Shown here in pieces: positions 51,010 to 60,200 of a stretch of 64,000 nucleotides of DNA. The DNA comes from Roseiflexus sp034432635. Its GTDB lineage: Bacteria > Chloroflexota > Chloroflexia > Chloroflexales > Roseiflexaceae. The stretch's first letter is position 1; each line of letters begins with the position of its first letter. The notes below the pieces were generated by a model, which was not told the origin of the DNA, made no database searches, and saw nothing but the letters and a program-made list of their open reading frames with translations. The position numbers were made by a program, and so were the translations under genes. The stretch spans positions 25,926 to 89,925 of the forward strand of contig DAOUBK010000055.1 in the NCBI GenBank assembly GCA_034432635.1. Direction: 5' to 3'.

Positions 51010-53493
51010 TTACGACGTTGTCGAACAGACGTTATCGTTCAGGCCGAGCGTGAGCGGCACACCGATGACGCCACCGAGACTGCGCCCGGCGCTGACCGTC
51101 ACCGGTATTTCGGTGCTGGTGCCCGCACCACGCACGATCAGCTCGTACTTATCGCGCGAGATATTGTCCTGTGGTGCGCGGTAGCCAAGCCAGGCGCGCA
51201 GCGTGTACTGACCTGGCGGTACATTCGTGAAGGCATACGACAGTTTCCGTGTGATCGGGTCGGCGGTGATCCAGGCTTCGAACGTATTATTGTTGGCGTC
51301 AGTGAGCGTCACCTGACCGACGATGCGATCCGTTAGTTCAGGTCGCAGATCGGTCGGCACTTCCGACGGCGCCATCGTATCACGTTCTTCGTCCTGACTC
51401 GGCGTACAATCACCCTGGATCGCCGAGACCTGGATGTCGTCGAATATCTGCTGCAACTCTTCCGGTCGGTCGGCGCGCTTGACGTAGTCGGGCTGGCTAG
51501 CGACTAAGTTCAGCCCAGTGGTTTCAAAGGTGGGGCTAAGTGCAACCACGTAGACCGAGCCTTCACTAGGGTTGATATACGCTTCTCTGAGCGCCTGCGC
51601 TTCCATCACCATTGCGTTGAGCGGCCGCAGGCTACCGTCTGGCAACGGTTCACCCATCTGACAACTGACATTTTCAGCGCCTATTTCACACCCTGCACCA
51701 TAGTTATTCTGCATCCCGTTGCGAAGCACATTCGCCACGCCATCGGTCACAAAGATGACTATGCGGCGATACTTCAGCCCATTCGGGGCGCGTTCGGGGG
51801 CCGCGGCAAACACCTGGCTGGCGCGGGCGAATGCAACTGCGCTCGGCGTTGCACCTGCCGTCAGGTACGGATCACCATTCACCATGCCAGCGTTCGTGAT
51901 CGCTTCATTCAGCATTCCCCGATCATTCGTCCAACCGGCTGCCGGCAGGACCTCGGTCAGATCGTTCACGGCACGGTTATTATCTCCGACCGCACCGTTT
52001 TGATTGACATAGCTCCCCAGGCGTCCGCTAAATGTCACGAGCCGAACGGTATCATACGGTCGGAGTCCATTCTGTCGATCGTTATCAATCTTCTCGACGA
52101 AGGAGCGCAGCACCTCCTTTGCGATGCTGATACGTCGGTCCGATTTAGTGGGCCAGGCAGAATCAATTGACACACATCCCTGCGTGGGATTGGTGCAGGT
52201 CACAACATTTCCATTCTGCATACCGCGCCCGTCGAACGTCCACGACATTGAACCGGAAACGTCGAGGATGAGCAAGAACTGCACCGGTCGGTTCAGGTCG
52301 GGATAGGTCCGATAGCGCGGGAGGTAGGTCACGCTACCGCCGACACTAAAGTTATTCGTAGGCGGCGCGCCGGTTACCAGGTTGGCACACTGCCCGCCCT
52401 CACGCACATATGCTAGTTCTACCCATGGACCGTCCGGCACCTGGCCGTTGTTGTCCACACCATAATTGACGAGTAGGAAGGCGCCGAAGCGTTCGATGTA
52501 GTATGCCGGATCGGTAAGATTACCGTTATCGAAACGATACATTGGCAGCGTCATGAGTGTACGGTTGCGCTTCAACGTGTCAAGTTGGTTGAGCACCTGA
52601 CCGTTGAAGGGACTAGTGCTAAACACATTCCCGTACACCCAATCGCCAGTATTAATTGCATTCGGCTCGAACGGATAGGAGTCGGGGCGGGTTGGACCAT
52701 CGTTCCCCTGCATAATACTAGGCCAGGGCGCTTCGTTGTACCCCCGACTATAGGTGCCGTCGCCGGTCAGCATCTCCGCCAGCGCCCCTGCGTTACCGAC
52801 AGGAATGTCATTACGCCAGCGCAGCAAGCTGAACCCACCGTTTGGATGATCATTTGTGTGCAGGTAGAGGCGCTTATAGCGCAATTGTGCATAGGTCTCG
52901 TCTTCGTAGAAGCCATCATAGCTAGCGAACCCATACTCATTGAACACGGGTTGCCCACCAACCGTCGTACGCACGCCAAATGGGTAGTAGCCGGTTGCGC
53001 AGGCGCCAACACTAGCGTAGGCGATCGCTCCGACCGGCAACTGGTTCTGACCAAAAAGGCGTGCGAAGTAGGTTTCTACTTCGCCCTTGAGGCTGATTTG
53101 AATATACTTTACACCTTCTGGGCGCTGCGAACCACACGCACCGACGCGACTGCACGCGCCAGGAATGGGAGCGCCATCACTGCCTAGGTAGATCGCCTCA
53201 AATGAGCGATCGCCAAGCTGCGGCGCTTCGCCAGGAGGAGTGACTGGAATACCATTCGAGCGCAGCGACTCATAGATGGCGAGGGCAACATCGACATCGC
53301 GACCGCCGCTGATCAGACGGTTCATACCGGCCAGCGAAGCCGCATTGGTTCCGCGCACGATATTGCGCTGTTCGGCGTAGGTGACGCCAAGGTCGACAGC
53401 CAGAGCAGCCATACCGATCAGCAGCGCCAAAATCCCGGCAAGCAGGATCACATTCTGCCCTTCTGTCTTGTGATGCAAGAAACGTTGTTTCAT
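51010..53493 (-). CDS. TadG-like pilus protein with von Willebrand factor A domain
   Basis: In this 827-aa protein an N-terminal TadG-type helix (NVILLAGILALLIGMAALAVD, then GVTYAEQRNIVRGTNAASLAG) anchors a long extracellular part. The vWA domain has the MIDAS motif LLILDVSGSMSWTFDG, the later VRLVTFSGRLGSYV, and RRIVIFVTDGVANVL. A beta domain after about 690 (YAFTNVPPGQYTLRAWLG) resembles a Cna-B/carboxypeptidase-regulatory fold. It is probably a pilus-associated metal-dependent adhesin. ATG 53493 follows GAGGTGG. It is the last gene of the tadE operon and ends in two hairpins. Confidence 0.88.
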   Translation of the reverse strand: MKQRFLHHKTEGQNVILLAGILALLIGMAALAVDLGVTYAEQRNIVRGTNAASLAGMNRLISGGRDVDVALAIYESLRSNGIPVTPPGEAPQLGDRSFEAIYLGSDGAPIPGACSRVGACGSQRPEGVKYIQISLKGEVETYFARLFGQNQLPVGAIAYASVGACATGYYPFGVRTTVGGQPVFNEYGFASYDGFYEDETYAQLRYKRLYLHTNDHPNGGFSLLRWRNDIPVGNAGALAEMLTGDGTYSRGYNEAPWPSIMQGNDGPTRPDSYPFEPNAINTGDWVYGNVFSTSPFNGQVLNQLDTLKRNRTLMTLPMYRFDNGNLTDPAYYIERFGAFLLVNYGVDNNGQVPDGPWVELAYVREGGQCANLVTGAPPTNNFSVGGSVTYLPRYRTYPDLNRPVQFLLILDVSGSMSWTFDGRGMQNGNVVTCTNPTQGCVSIDSAWPTKSDRRISIAKEVLRSFVEKIDNDRQNGLRPYDTVRLVTFSGRLGSYVNQNGAVGDNNRAVNDLTEVLPAAGWTNDRGMLNEAITNAGMVNGDPYLTAGATPSAVAFARASQVFAAAPERAPNGLKYRRIVIFVTDGVANVLRNGMQNNYGAGCEIGAENVSCQMGEPLPDGSLRPLNAMVMEAQALREAYINPSEGSVYVVALSPTFETTGLNLVASQPDYVKRADRPEELQQIFDDIQVSAIQGDCTPSQDEERDTMAPSEVPTDLRPELTDRIVGQVTLTDANNNTFEAWITADPITRKLSYAFTNVPPGQYTLRAWLGYRAPQDNISRDKYELIVRGAGTSTEIPVTVSAGRSLGGVIGVPLTLGLNDNVCSTTS

Positions 53494-53635
53494 AATCGCC
53501 ACCTCTTGTTCCTGTGTCTTGTTGTACCGAATAATCGAAACGGTTCGTGCGTGCGACGCCGATAGCCAGGCTTGCAGTGCTCACATCCTGCCTGCCTGGC
53601 GGAGCGCTCGGTCTCCGCCAGGCGTGGTGCGCTCC

Positions 53636-55363
53636 TTACGTACCGGTGTCCGGTGTGCGCGATGGTGTCAACGTTGGTGTACGGGTTGGCGTATTGGTCG
53701 GCGTGCGCGTCGGTGTGAACGTCGGCGTGCGCGACGGCGTGAACGTTGGCGTGCGCGACGGCGTATTGGTCGCCGGCAATGGCGTGTTGGTGCGCGTCGG
53801 TGTGCGCGACGGCGTGAACGTTGGCGTGCGCGACGGCGTCAGTGTGATCGTTGGTGTGCGCGACGGCGTGAACGTTGGCGTACGCGACGGCGTCAACGTG
53901 CGGGTCGCCGTTGCTGGCGGCGCGCCGCTGGAGTAGAGCCGGGCAACCGGAATGACCTGATCCGGCTGGTTCGCGTGCTGCCATCTCAGAATCGCTTTCT
54001 GGTTGCCGGTCCACTCAAAGTACTCGACCGTAATGCTGACGCGCTGGCATGCGGTCAATGTGATCCGACCGCTCACTACACTGGATTTCGTGCGCCAGTC
54101 ATTGATAATCTGGACACCGTTGACCCATACGCGCACGCCATCATCGGTATCGGCAAAGAAGGTGTACTCGCCACTGAACAACGGCTCGACCTGACCGGTC
54201 CAGCGCACGGAGAAGTAATCCTTCCCGACGCCAGCGATTGGCGAGGTGTCGCTCTGCGCCCGATTGATATTTTCGAAGCGACTTGCCACCGGTGCGCCGG
54301 GGAAGAAATTGGTTGTTCCGACGCTACTCCCTGGTCTGTAGATGTAGTAGTCGCCGCGTAGACCATTGCCCGTACCACCAGCGCACGGCGTGGCAGTTGG
54401 CGTGAATGTAGGCGTGCGTGTGGGCGTATTGGTGCGCGTCGGTGTATTGCTCGGCGTTGGCGTGCGCGACGGTGTTGGCGTATTGGTGCGCGTTGGCGTA
54501 TTTGTTGGTGTACGGGTCGTGGTCGGTGACGCCGTATTCGTCGGTGTGCTTGTCGGCGTATTCGATGCGGTTGGTGTTGGTGTATCGGTTGGCGTTGGCG
54601 TTGGTGTATTGGTTTGCACAACCGGCGTATTGGTCGGCGCACCTGGCGACACGAATCCGGCGCGCAGCGGCATGACGAAGCGCGAACTGAGCGGCACTTT
54701 ATCGCCGAATGCCGGCGTGAAGCCAAAAACGGTGTTGTAATCGGATTTCACCACCACAAAGACGTAGCATTGCCGGTTCGGGTCGGCCAGATTAGCACAG
54801 GGAGTCGTGTCCGCATCGGGAACTAGGTCGTTGGCGCGATTGCCGTCGGCATCCTCTGGACCCAGCGGGTTGCCGTTGAAGGGGAAGACATCTTCAACGG
54901 CCATCACGAGGATATACTGATCGATCAGGCGCACATACTCGGACGGTTGTGTGCCTTTCGCAATCAGACCGGTCACCGGATCGCCGATGGCGCGTCCGTC
55001 GCCGTTCTGGTCGAGGAAGTACTGAAAGCGGTCGAGAACGCCGTCGCCGTTGGTATCTTCTGCATCGGGAATGGCATCACTGTTCAGGTCGTACATGTTG
55101 ACGAAGTTGATGCCGCCGGTCGTGCCTGCTTCCTGGCGCACGCGCGTGCGGATCGTATCGTAGTCGAGGTCGACCGCGCCATCCGGTCGGACAATCACAT
55201 AGCGACTGCCGTAGGTCGCACCCTCCTGCGCAGCAGTGGTCAACCCCTGCATGTTAAAAAACAGCAGACCGATATCGACCGCAGCCGCCAGCAGCAGCAG
55301 GATGAGCGTCGAGGCGATCACAAACTCGACGAGCGCCTGTCCTGATTGAAATCGTCGTGCCAT
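53636..55363 (-). CDS. TadE-like pseudopilin with Thr/Pro stalks and PA14 domain
   Basis: In this 575-aa protein the N-terminal TadE segment (SGQALVEFVIASTLILLLLA) is followed by about 190 residues of minor-pilin region. Next is a Thr/Pro/Arg stalk (about 245-330). Then comes a PA14-type domain (about 335-475: FSVRWTGQVEPLFSGEYTF, ADTDDGVRVWVNGV, VEYFEWTGNQKAILRW) that could bind glycans. A second stalk of repeated TFTPSRTP ends the protein. The stalk DNA is a tandem 24-nt repeat. The gene sits between tadE and the vWA gene, 23 bp after tadE, with GGGAGA before its ATG. Confidence 0.87.
   Translation of the reverse strand: MARRFQSGQALVEFVIASTLILLLLAAAVDIGLLFFNMQGLTTAAQEGATYGSRYVIVRPDGAVDLDYDTIRTRVRQEAGTTGGINFVNMYDLNSDAIPDAEDTNGDGVLDRFQYFLDQNGDGRAIGDPVTGLIAKGTQPSEYVRLIDQYILVMAVEDVFPFNGNPLGPEDADGNRANDLVPDADTTPCANLADPNRQCYVFVVVKSDYNTVFGFTPAFGDKVPLSSRFVMPLRAGFVSPGAPTNTPVVQTNTPTPTPTDTPTPTASNTPTSTPTNTASPTTTRTPTNTPTRTNTPTPSRTPTPSNTPTRTNTPTRTPTFTPTATPCAGGTGNGLRGDYYIYRPGSSVGTTNFFPGAPVASRFENINRAQSDTSPIAGVGKDYFSVRWTGQVEPLFSGEYTFFADTDDGVRVWVNGVQIINDWRTKSSVVSGRITLTACQRVSITVEYFEWTGNQKAILRWQHANQPDQVIPVARLYSSGAPPATATRTLTPSRTPTFTPSRTPTITLTPSRTPTFTPSRTPTRTNTPLPATNTPSRTPTFTPSRTPTFTPTRTPTNTPTRTPTLTPSRTPDTGT
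53690..53910 (-). repeat. Tandem 24-nt coding repeat in the C-terminal stalk
   Basis: A 24-nt unit (plus strand GTGCGCGACGGCGTGAACGT plus TGGC) recurs with variants and encodes TFTPSRTP. Tandem in-frame units of this kind can change copy number without a frameshift. Confidence 0.75.
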
Positions 55364-55386
55364 AGTTCTGTCTCCCTCGCCGGTTG

Positions 55387-55914
55387 CTAGGGCGTCGGTT
55401 CTGTGCAGGCGATGCCGTTCGCAAAGTTCGGATTATTGCCCAGACTTTCAATCGTTCGTTGCGCCGTTACTTTGATCCGCATCGTGCCATTGTCGCCCAG
55501 CATTGTATTGATGAAACTGACGAGCGGCGTCAGCGGCTCGATAACATAGTCGATCTGTACTTCGATGACACCGCCTAAACGTCGCGGGTTAGAATCGGCG
55601 CTGTTTGGGTAGAGGATTGTTACCTGATTGGCATCGACCGGGAAGAAACCGGTCGAGTCGTTGGTGACTTCTAGAATGCGGTTGACGCATGGGTCGTCGA
55701 TCCAGCGAGGATCGCCCTGCCCGCGTAGCGCCAGCCGCGATGGATACGGCGGCAGTTGTGATGCCACTTCTGCACCGGCGCGCGCCGCGCTGAAGAGGGT
55801 CGAATATCCCCAAATGTAGTAGCCGAGATCGACAATCGCAAACAGAAACGCGAACAGGATCGGTGCGATCAGCGCCATCTCAACCAGCGATTGACCTGTT
55901 GCTCGCCTGGGCAT
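55387..55914 (-). CDS. tadE: TadE-like minor pseudopilin
   Basis: In this 175-aa protein a short basic leader (MPRRATGQSLVE) precedes the TadE helix MALIAPILFAFLFAIVDLGYYIWGY. The extracellular part has two Cys and ends GIACTEPTP. The G-Q-S-L-V-E-M context is typical for pseudopilins processed by a prepilin peptidase; no peptidase gene is in this window. ATG 55914 has AAGGGGA upstream. A consensus promoter at 55949-55977 excludes a start further upstream. It is the first gene of a three-gene operon. Confidence 0.9.
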   Translation of the reverse strand: MPRRATGQSLVEMALIAPILFAFLFAIVDLGYYIWGYSTLFSAARAGAEVASQLPPYPSRLALRGQGDPRWIDDPCVNRILEVTNDSTGFFPVDANQVTILYPNSADSNPRRLGGVIEVQIDYVIEPLTPLVSFINTMLGDNGTMRIKVTAQRTIESLGNNPNFANGIACTEPTP

Positions 55915-55948
55915 GCTTTGTCCCCTTCGGTCTCTGTTCTCTACTGGC

Positions 55949-55977
55949 ATTATAGGAAGCCGGTCGTGTTTGCTCAA
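55949..55977 (-). promoter_or_regulatory. tadE operon promoter
   Basis: On the minus strand TTGAGC (55972-55977), a 17-nt spacer and TATAAT (55949-55954), with a predicted start about 28 nt before the tadE ATG. Confidence 0.75.
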
Positions 55978-56445
55978 TAGCCCGTTAGTCCTGAGACTGG
56001 AGAAGATTACAACTCGATGACAGATCGGGCTCGTGGATAGATGCCCTGCGCGCTATGTGAGGTAGACCAGTGTTCGTTTCGGTCGTTCGGCGCTCCTGCC
56101 TGGCTGCCTTCTATGCATGATGCCTATGTCAAACATTCTCGTGACACGGCGCGGATAGAACGCACGGATGTGACGCATCAGTATTGCAACCTGTCGATGC
56201 ATGTCTGCGTAAATGCGATCATCACGCATCTGTGCTCCGGTGCCGGTCTGTGCACCCTTCCCTGTCAGTGCTCTGTGGCGCTCGCCGCGTTTCCCAGTGT
56301 CGCCACGTTCGTCCCTGGACGCTTACACGCCGGGATAACCCGATGTGACAACCGGCGGGATCGGTTCAAGGGAGAACAGAACACATGAGCGTCAAGGGGC
56401 TTTACGGTATTGGGACGCGCTGGTTGGCCCTCACCCCCTGCCTCT

Positions 56446-56461
56446 CTCCCGCACGCGGGAG
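56446..56461. repeat. CTCCCGC/GCGGGAG hairpin
   Basis: Seven paired bases around a 2-nt centre. It is related to the larger hairpin at 57083-57108. Confidence 0.65.
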
Positions 56462-56532
56462 AAGGGAGACCAGAACCACACGCCAGGGTGTTCCAATGCG
56501 GTAGAAGTTGTGTTAGCTCATATATTCTGTCC

Positions 56533-56555
56533 ACCCCTGAAGCGGGATCAGGGGT
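56533..56555. repeat. 8-bp hairpin in the repeat island
   Basis: ACCCCTGA and TCAGGGGT flank AGCGGGA. Confidence 0.7.
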
Positions 56556-56689
56556 GCTGCCGACGCCAGTGTGCCGTGCTGGAGTCGAGACGCAGCACGG
56601 ATGCGAAGGGGAGGGGCACATGGTCTGGCGGCGAGCCGAGGAGCAGACGCGAAGGGGAGTGGCACACGGTCCCGCGGCAAGCCGGAGGA

Positions 56690-56843
56690 CACCCCGGCGC
56701 CGGTTGCTTATCTCCCCTAGCGCGTTCAGTGCGGAGTACGCAACTCCTCAGAGTGCGGCAGCGGGACACCCCGGCGCCGGTTGCTTATCTCCCCTAGCGC
56801 GTTCAGTGCGGAGCACGCAACTCCTCAGAGTGCGGCAGCGGGA
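56690..56843. repeat. 77-bp tandem duplication
   Basis: Copies at 56690-56766 and 56767-56843 are nearly identical. A partial third copy starts at 56844 and a diverged fragment recurs near 57050. Confidence 0.85.
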
Positions 56844-56862
56844 CCCCCCGGCGCCGGTTGCT

Positions 56863-57020
56863 CGTCTCCCCTCTCCTGCGTGAGTTTGAGCGGGAGCGGA
56901 CGGTCTCAAAGCCGCGCTTGCGCCGTCTCCCCTCTCCCGCGCGGGTTTGAGGTGCGGACATAGATGATCTCGCCCGGCCTAAACCGTCTCTCCTCTCCCG
57001 CGCGGATTTGAGAGCGGACA
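56863..57020. repeat. 61-bp periodic repeat, three copies
   Basis: Units beginning CGTCTC-CCTCTCC at 56863, 56924 and 56985 each contain a GCG(C/T)GxGTTTGAG-like centre, then GCGGAC. Spacing is exactly 61 bp. Confidence 0.75.
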
Positions 57021-57082
57021 GCACATACGGACCAACGCACCTTCTGCCGCAGCGGGATGCCCCGGTGCCGGTTGCTTATCTC

Positions 57083-57108
57083 CCCTCCCCCGCGCCCGCG
57101 GGAGAGGG
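57083..57108. repeat. 12-bp GC hairpin
   Basis: CCCTCCCCCGCG and CGCGGGAGAGGG pair with one mismatch around two bases. Confidence 0.7.
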
Positions 57109-57254
57109 TGAGGGTCCCCAGGGCGTTCCCAAGCCCTATCTCCCACAAACGCCTGCATGTTTTGTCCGCCCCTGAATGCGAAGAGTAGAGGCGTGCGGTC
57201 TAGCGGTGAGCCGTGGAACGGGTACGAAGGGGAGGGGTGCGCGGCCATACGCCC

Positions 57255-60200
57255 CTACTCCTGCTTTCCGGTTGCCATACCGATCCGCACAATCTGCACT
57301 CCCAGGCGGCGCGGATCGTGGCTGGCAGGATCGTCGCGGGCGGGGATGAACACAGGGCTGCGTACCCGCAGCAGCAGATGTCCGGTCGGTGAAGGGGGCA
57401 TGTGACGTGGGTCAACAGTCAGGGTGACGGTCGTCGGTTCGACGCCGGGCGTGACGCACACCGGTGTCGTGAATACTGCCTGTTCCGCATCTTCAACGGA
57501 GAAGCCGGGTTCGGCGGCAACTGCCAGGCATGTCTCGCCGGTGTGCGTCGTCGGGCGTGCGCCGGATGCGAGGGTTACGGAGATGCTCAGTGGCTCAGCT
57601 CCTGGCGCAGGCAGGCGGAACAGGGCGTCGCCGTCAGTCCAGGCGATTAGACGGTCGTTCATGCGCTCTGCCCGGTATATCCCGCGCACCTGGAAGGCGT
57701 AGTCGTTGGGTAGAATAACCGGCGGCGCTTCTGCCGTCTCGCCGGGTGTCAGGCGATAGAGCGCGAAGTCGAGGGTGAACCGCTGCACGGCGGAAGGTTT
57801 GTGATCGGTCGGTTGTTCGTACTCCGGCAGATCGAAGAGGAAGCGTCCAACCAGTTCGAGACGCCATCTGGGGAGTGGAAGCGCACCACCGGCGCTGACC
57901 GCCAGGTAGACCGGACGCCCCTGATCGTGCCAGTGGCGGATGTAGCGTGACAGTTGTGGGGCATACTGTCCAGGGTCGCGGCTCTTCAATGCAAATGCGT
58001 CAATACCGAAGGCAAAGGTCAACGGTGTTGCCAGCAGGTCGGGGATGTCGCGTGCCTGGGCATACGATGGAGCGCCGCCGCGCATGAGCACGATCGCTCC
58101 CGGTTCGAGCTGGGCTGCCATTGCGCCGATCTGCGTGATCGCTCCGGCATATTCGGTGTGACGGTAGATCGGTCTGCCGGTGACGACCAGGAACAGCACC
58201 AGCGCAACGGTGAGGAGAACGCGAACAAGGTTGGAGCCTGGATGTTGAACGTTGAACGTTGAACGTTCAACGTTGGACGTTGAATGTTCAATGTCGGGCG
58301 CTGCTGGGTGTTGCTGCCCTGGCGAGATATTGCGATGCACCTTCCACGCGATGGATCGCACCAAACCGGCACATGATCGCAGGTCGGGCGCTAGGTGCAC
58401 GATGGCGTAAGCGATACCGATGGCGAACGCCGGGTAGATGTGGGGCACGTAGCGCCGCATAATATAAATGTAGTGCTGGTCGCTGGTTCCGTAGGTCAGC
58501 CGCAGGAACACCACCGATGCAATTGCAGCAATGACGAGGAACATCCAGGAGGTCGAGTTGATGCGGTAGACCATCAGCGCCAGACCACCGATGGCGAGCA
58601 CAACCCCCAGCGGCGACAGGTACCATCCGAGGCGCACCAGGTTTGCCTGCGCCACGCCAAACAGGTCGCGCAGCACATAGCGATCACAGGCGCGCAGAAT
58701 GGCGAGGGTTGCCGGCGCAAGGTCCGCCTCGCGGATCAGCCCGTCGCGCATGACTTCCGGCATGGTGCGTCTGTCAGCGGATGGCGGCAACGTCTCACGG
58801 CGTAGCGCAATGCAGGTTTCGCGCGGCGGGGTCGAACGACCGCGCACCAGGCTGACGAGATGATCGATCCATCCGGCGAGCGGATCGACATACGCGGGGG
58901 ACGCAATCGGCGCCCCGACATACCCCTGAAGAGTCAGACATGCGCTCTGGGGTTTGGTCAGTTGTGCTGGCGTCAGGCAGGTGGGTAGTGCAGCGATTGT
59001 CGTGAGCGACAGGATCTGCGGGCGGATAAGGTACGTATACCCTCCAAGCACAATGACGGTAACCGCAGCGATCAGGCGTAGCGAGCGGTTCAGACGCGCC
59101 AGCACCGACACGAGACGGGCAATTAGGTTCAGGCGACGCACCGCGATCAGGGCGATAATGATCACGATGACGGCGAAGAGTTCGCTGCCAATACGGGTCC
59201 AGTTGAGCGGTGCATCAGTAGTTGGCGGCATCCCGGCAATCGGCGGGCAGGGTTGCATCGTCAGACGTGAGCAGGGGCGCAGCAGGTAGACCTGGCGCAA
59301 TGCCGGGGTGAGGAACGGCAGCGCCAGGGCTGCGGTGAGTGCAAAATCTTGCAGGCGTGCGAAGAGCGTATCGAAGAAATAGGCGCGCGCCAGGAACACG
59401 ATCTGCAATCCGGCGTGCAGCAGCAGCACCCCCGCGCCTGCTAGTAGTGCAGTGTGCGGCAATATCCAGCAGCGTGCAAGCCAGATGAAGATCAGGTAGA
59501 GCACCAGCGGTCCCACCACCAGGAAGAACTCGATGCGTGTCAGGGCGAGTTGCCCGAATGCCAGCCCGGCGAGAAGGGCGTAGAACGTTGAAGGTTGGAC
59601 GTTGAGCGTTGGACGTTGAGCTTTGGATGTTGGAACGTTGCACGTTGCACCTTGGAACGTTGCACGTTGCACGTTGGAAAATCCGAAGGCTTTGGTGAAG
59701 GCGTAGAGTCCGGCAAAGATCAGGAACTGCGCCGTTGTTTCGGCGGTAGAGTAACGGCTGAACCAGACCTGGACGGCATTGAGAGTAAGGAAAAGTGCCG
59801 CCAGCAATCCGACCCATGAATCAGCGATGCGTCTGGCGAGCAGGGCGACGCTCCAGACGCCAAGCAGACCGGTGACCGCCGGCGCCAGCAATCCGCCGTG
59901 CATTCCGAAAAATGCAGCGAGCAATCCGATCCATGCTGAGAAGAGGTGCAATCCCTGTGGGACAACGCGCCCGCGATCAAGGTCACCCTGATCGATAAAG
60001 AACCCTGCTGCGCGCAGGCGGGTTGCGATGAAGCGCTGCGCGTTCTGCACGCCAAGAATGTTGGTTTCCGCCTGATGGGCAGCATCGGCAAGCGATGGAT
60101 CGGCAGATTGCTGATCGGCAGCGATCTGCGCCACCAGCGGATCGGTAAAGGTGAGTGAACCGGTGCGTGCCATGATGAATCCGGCATTCGCATACACGCC

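Larger units (their letters stand above)
55978..57254. other. Non-coding repeat island
   Basis: This 1.28-kb region has no credible gene; open frames here are short, overlap repeats and have unnatural composition. The left 400 bp is non-repetitive by eye. From about 56430 it is a mosaic of GC-rich hairpins, a 77-bp tandem duplication, a 61-bp triplicate and three diverged copies of a GCGAAGGGGAGGGGCACA-like unit. Confidence 0.7.

Noticed and set aside
56041..56388. 115-codon Cys-rich open frame after the tadE promoter region
   Set aside because: Composition is atypical, there is no ribosome site, and it faces away from any likely promoter.
56690..57020. Possible CRISPR array
   Set aside because: The repeats are 61 or 77 bp, back to back, without unique spacers, and no cas gene is present.
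56345..57250. Several short open frames in the repeat island
   Set aside because: They consist of translated tandem repeats, overlap on both strands and lack ribosome sites.
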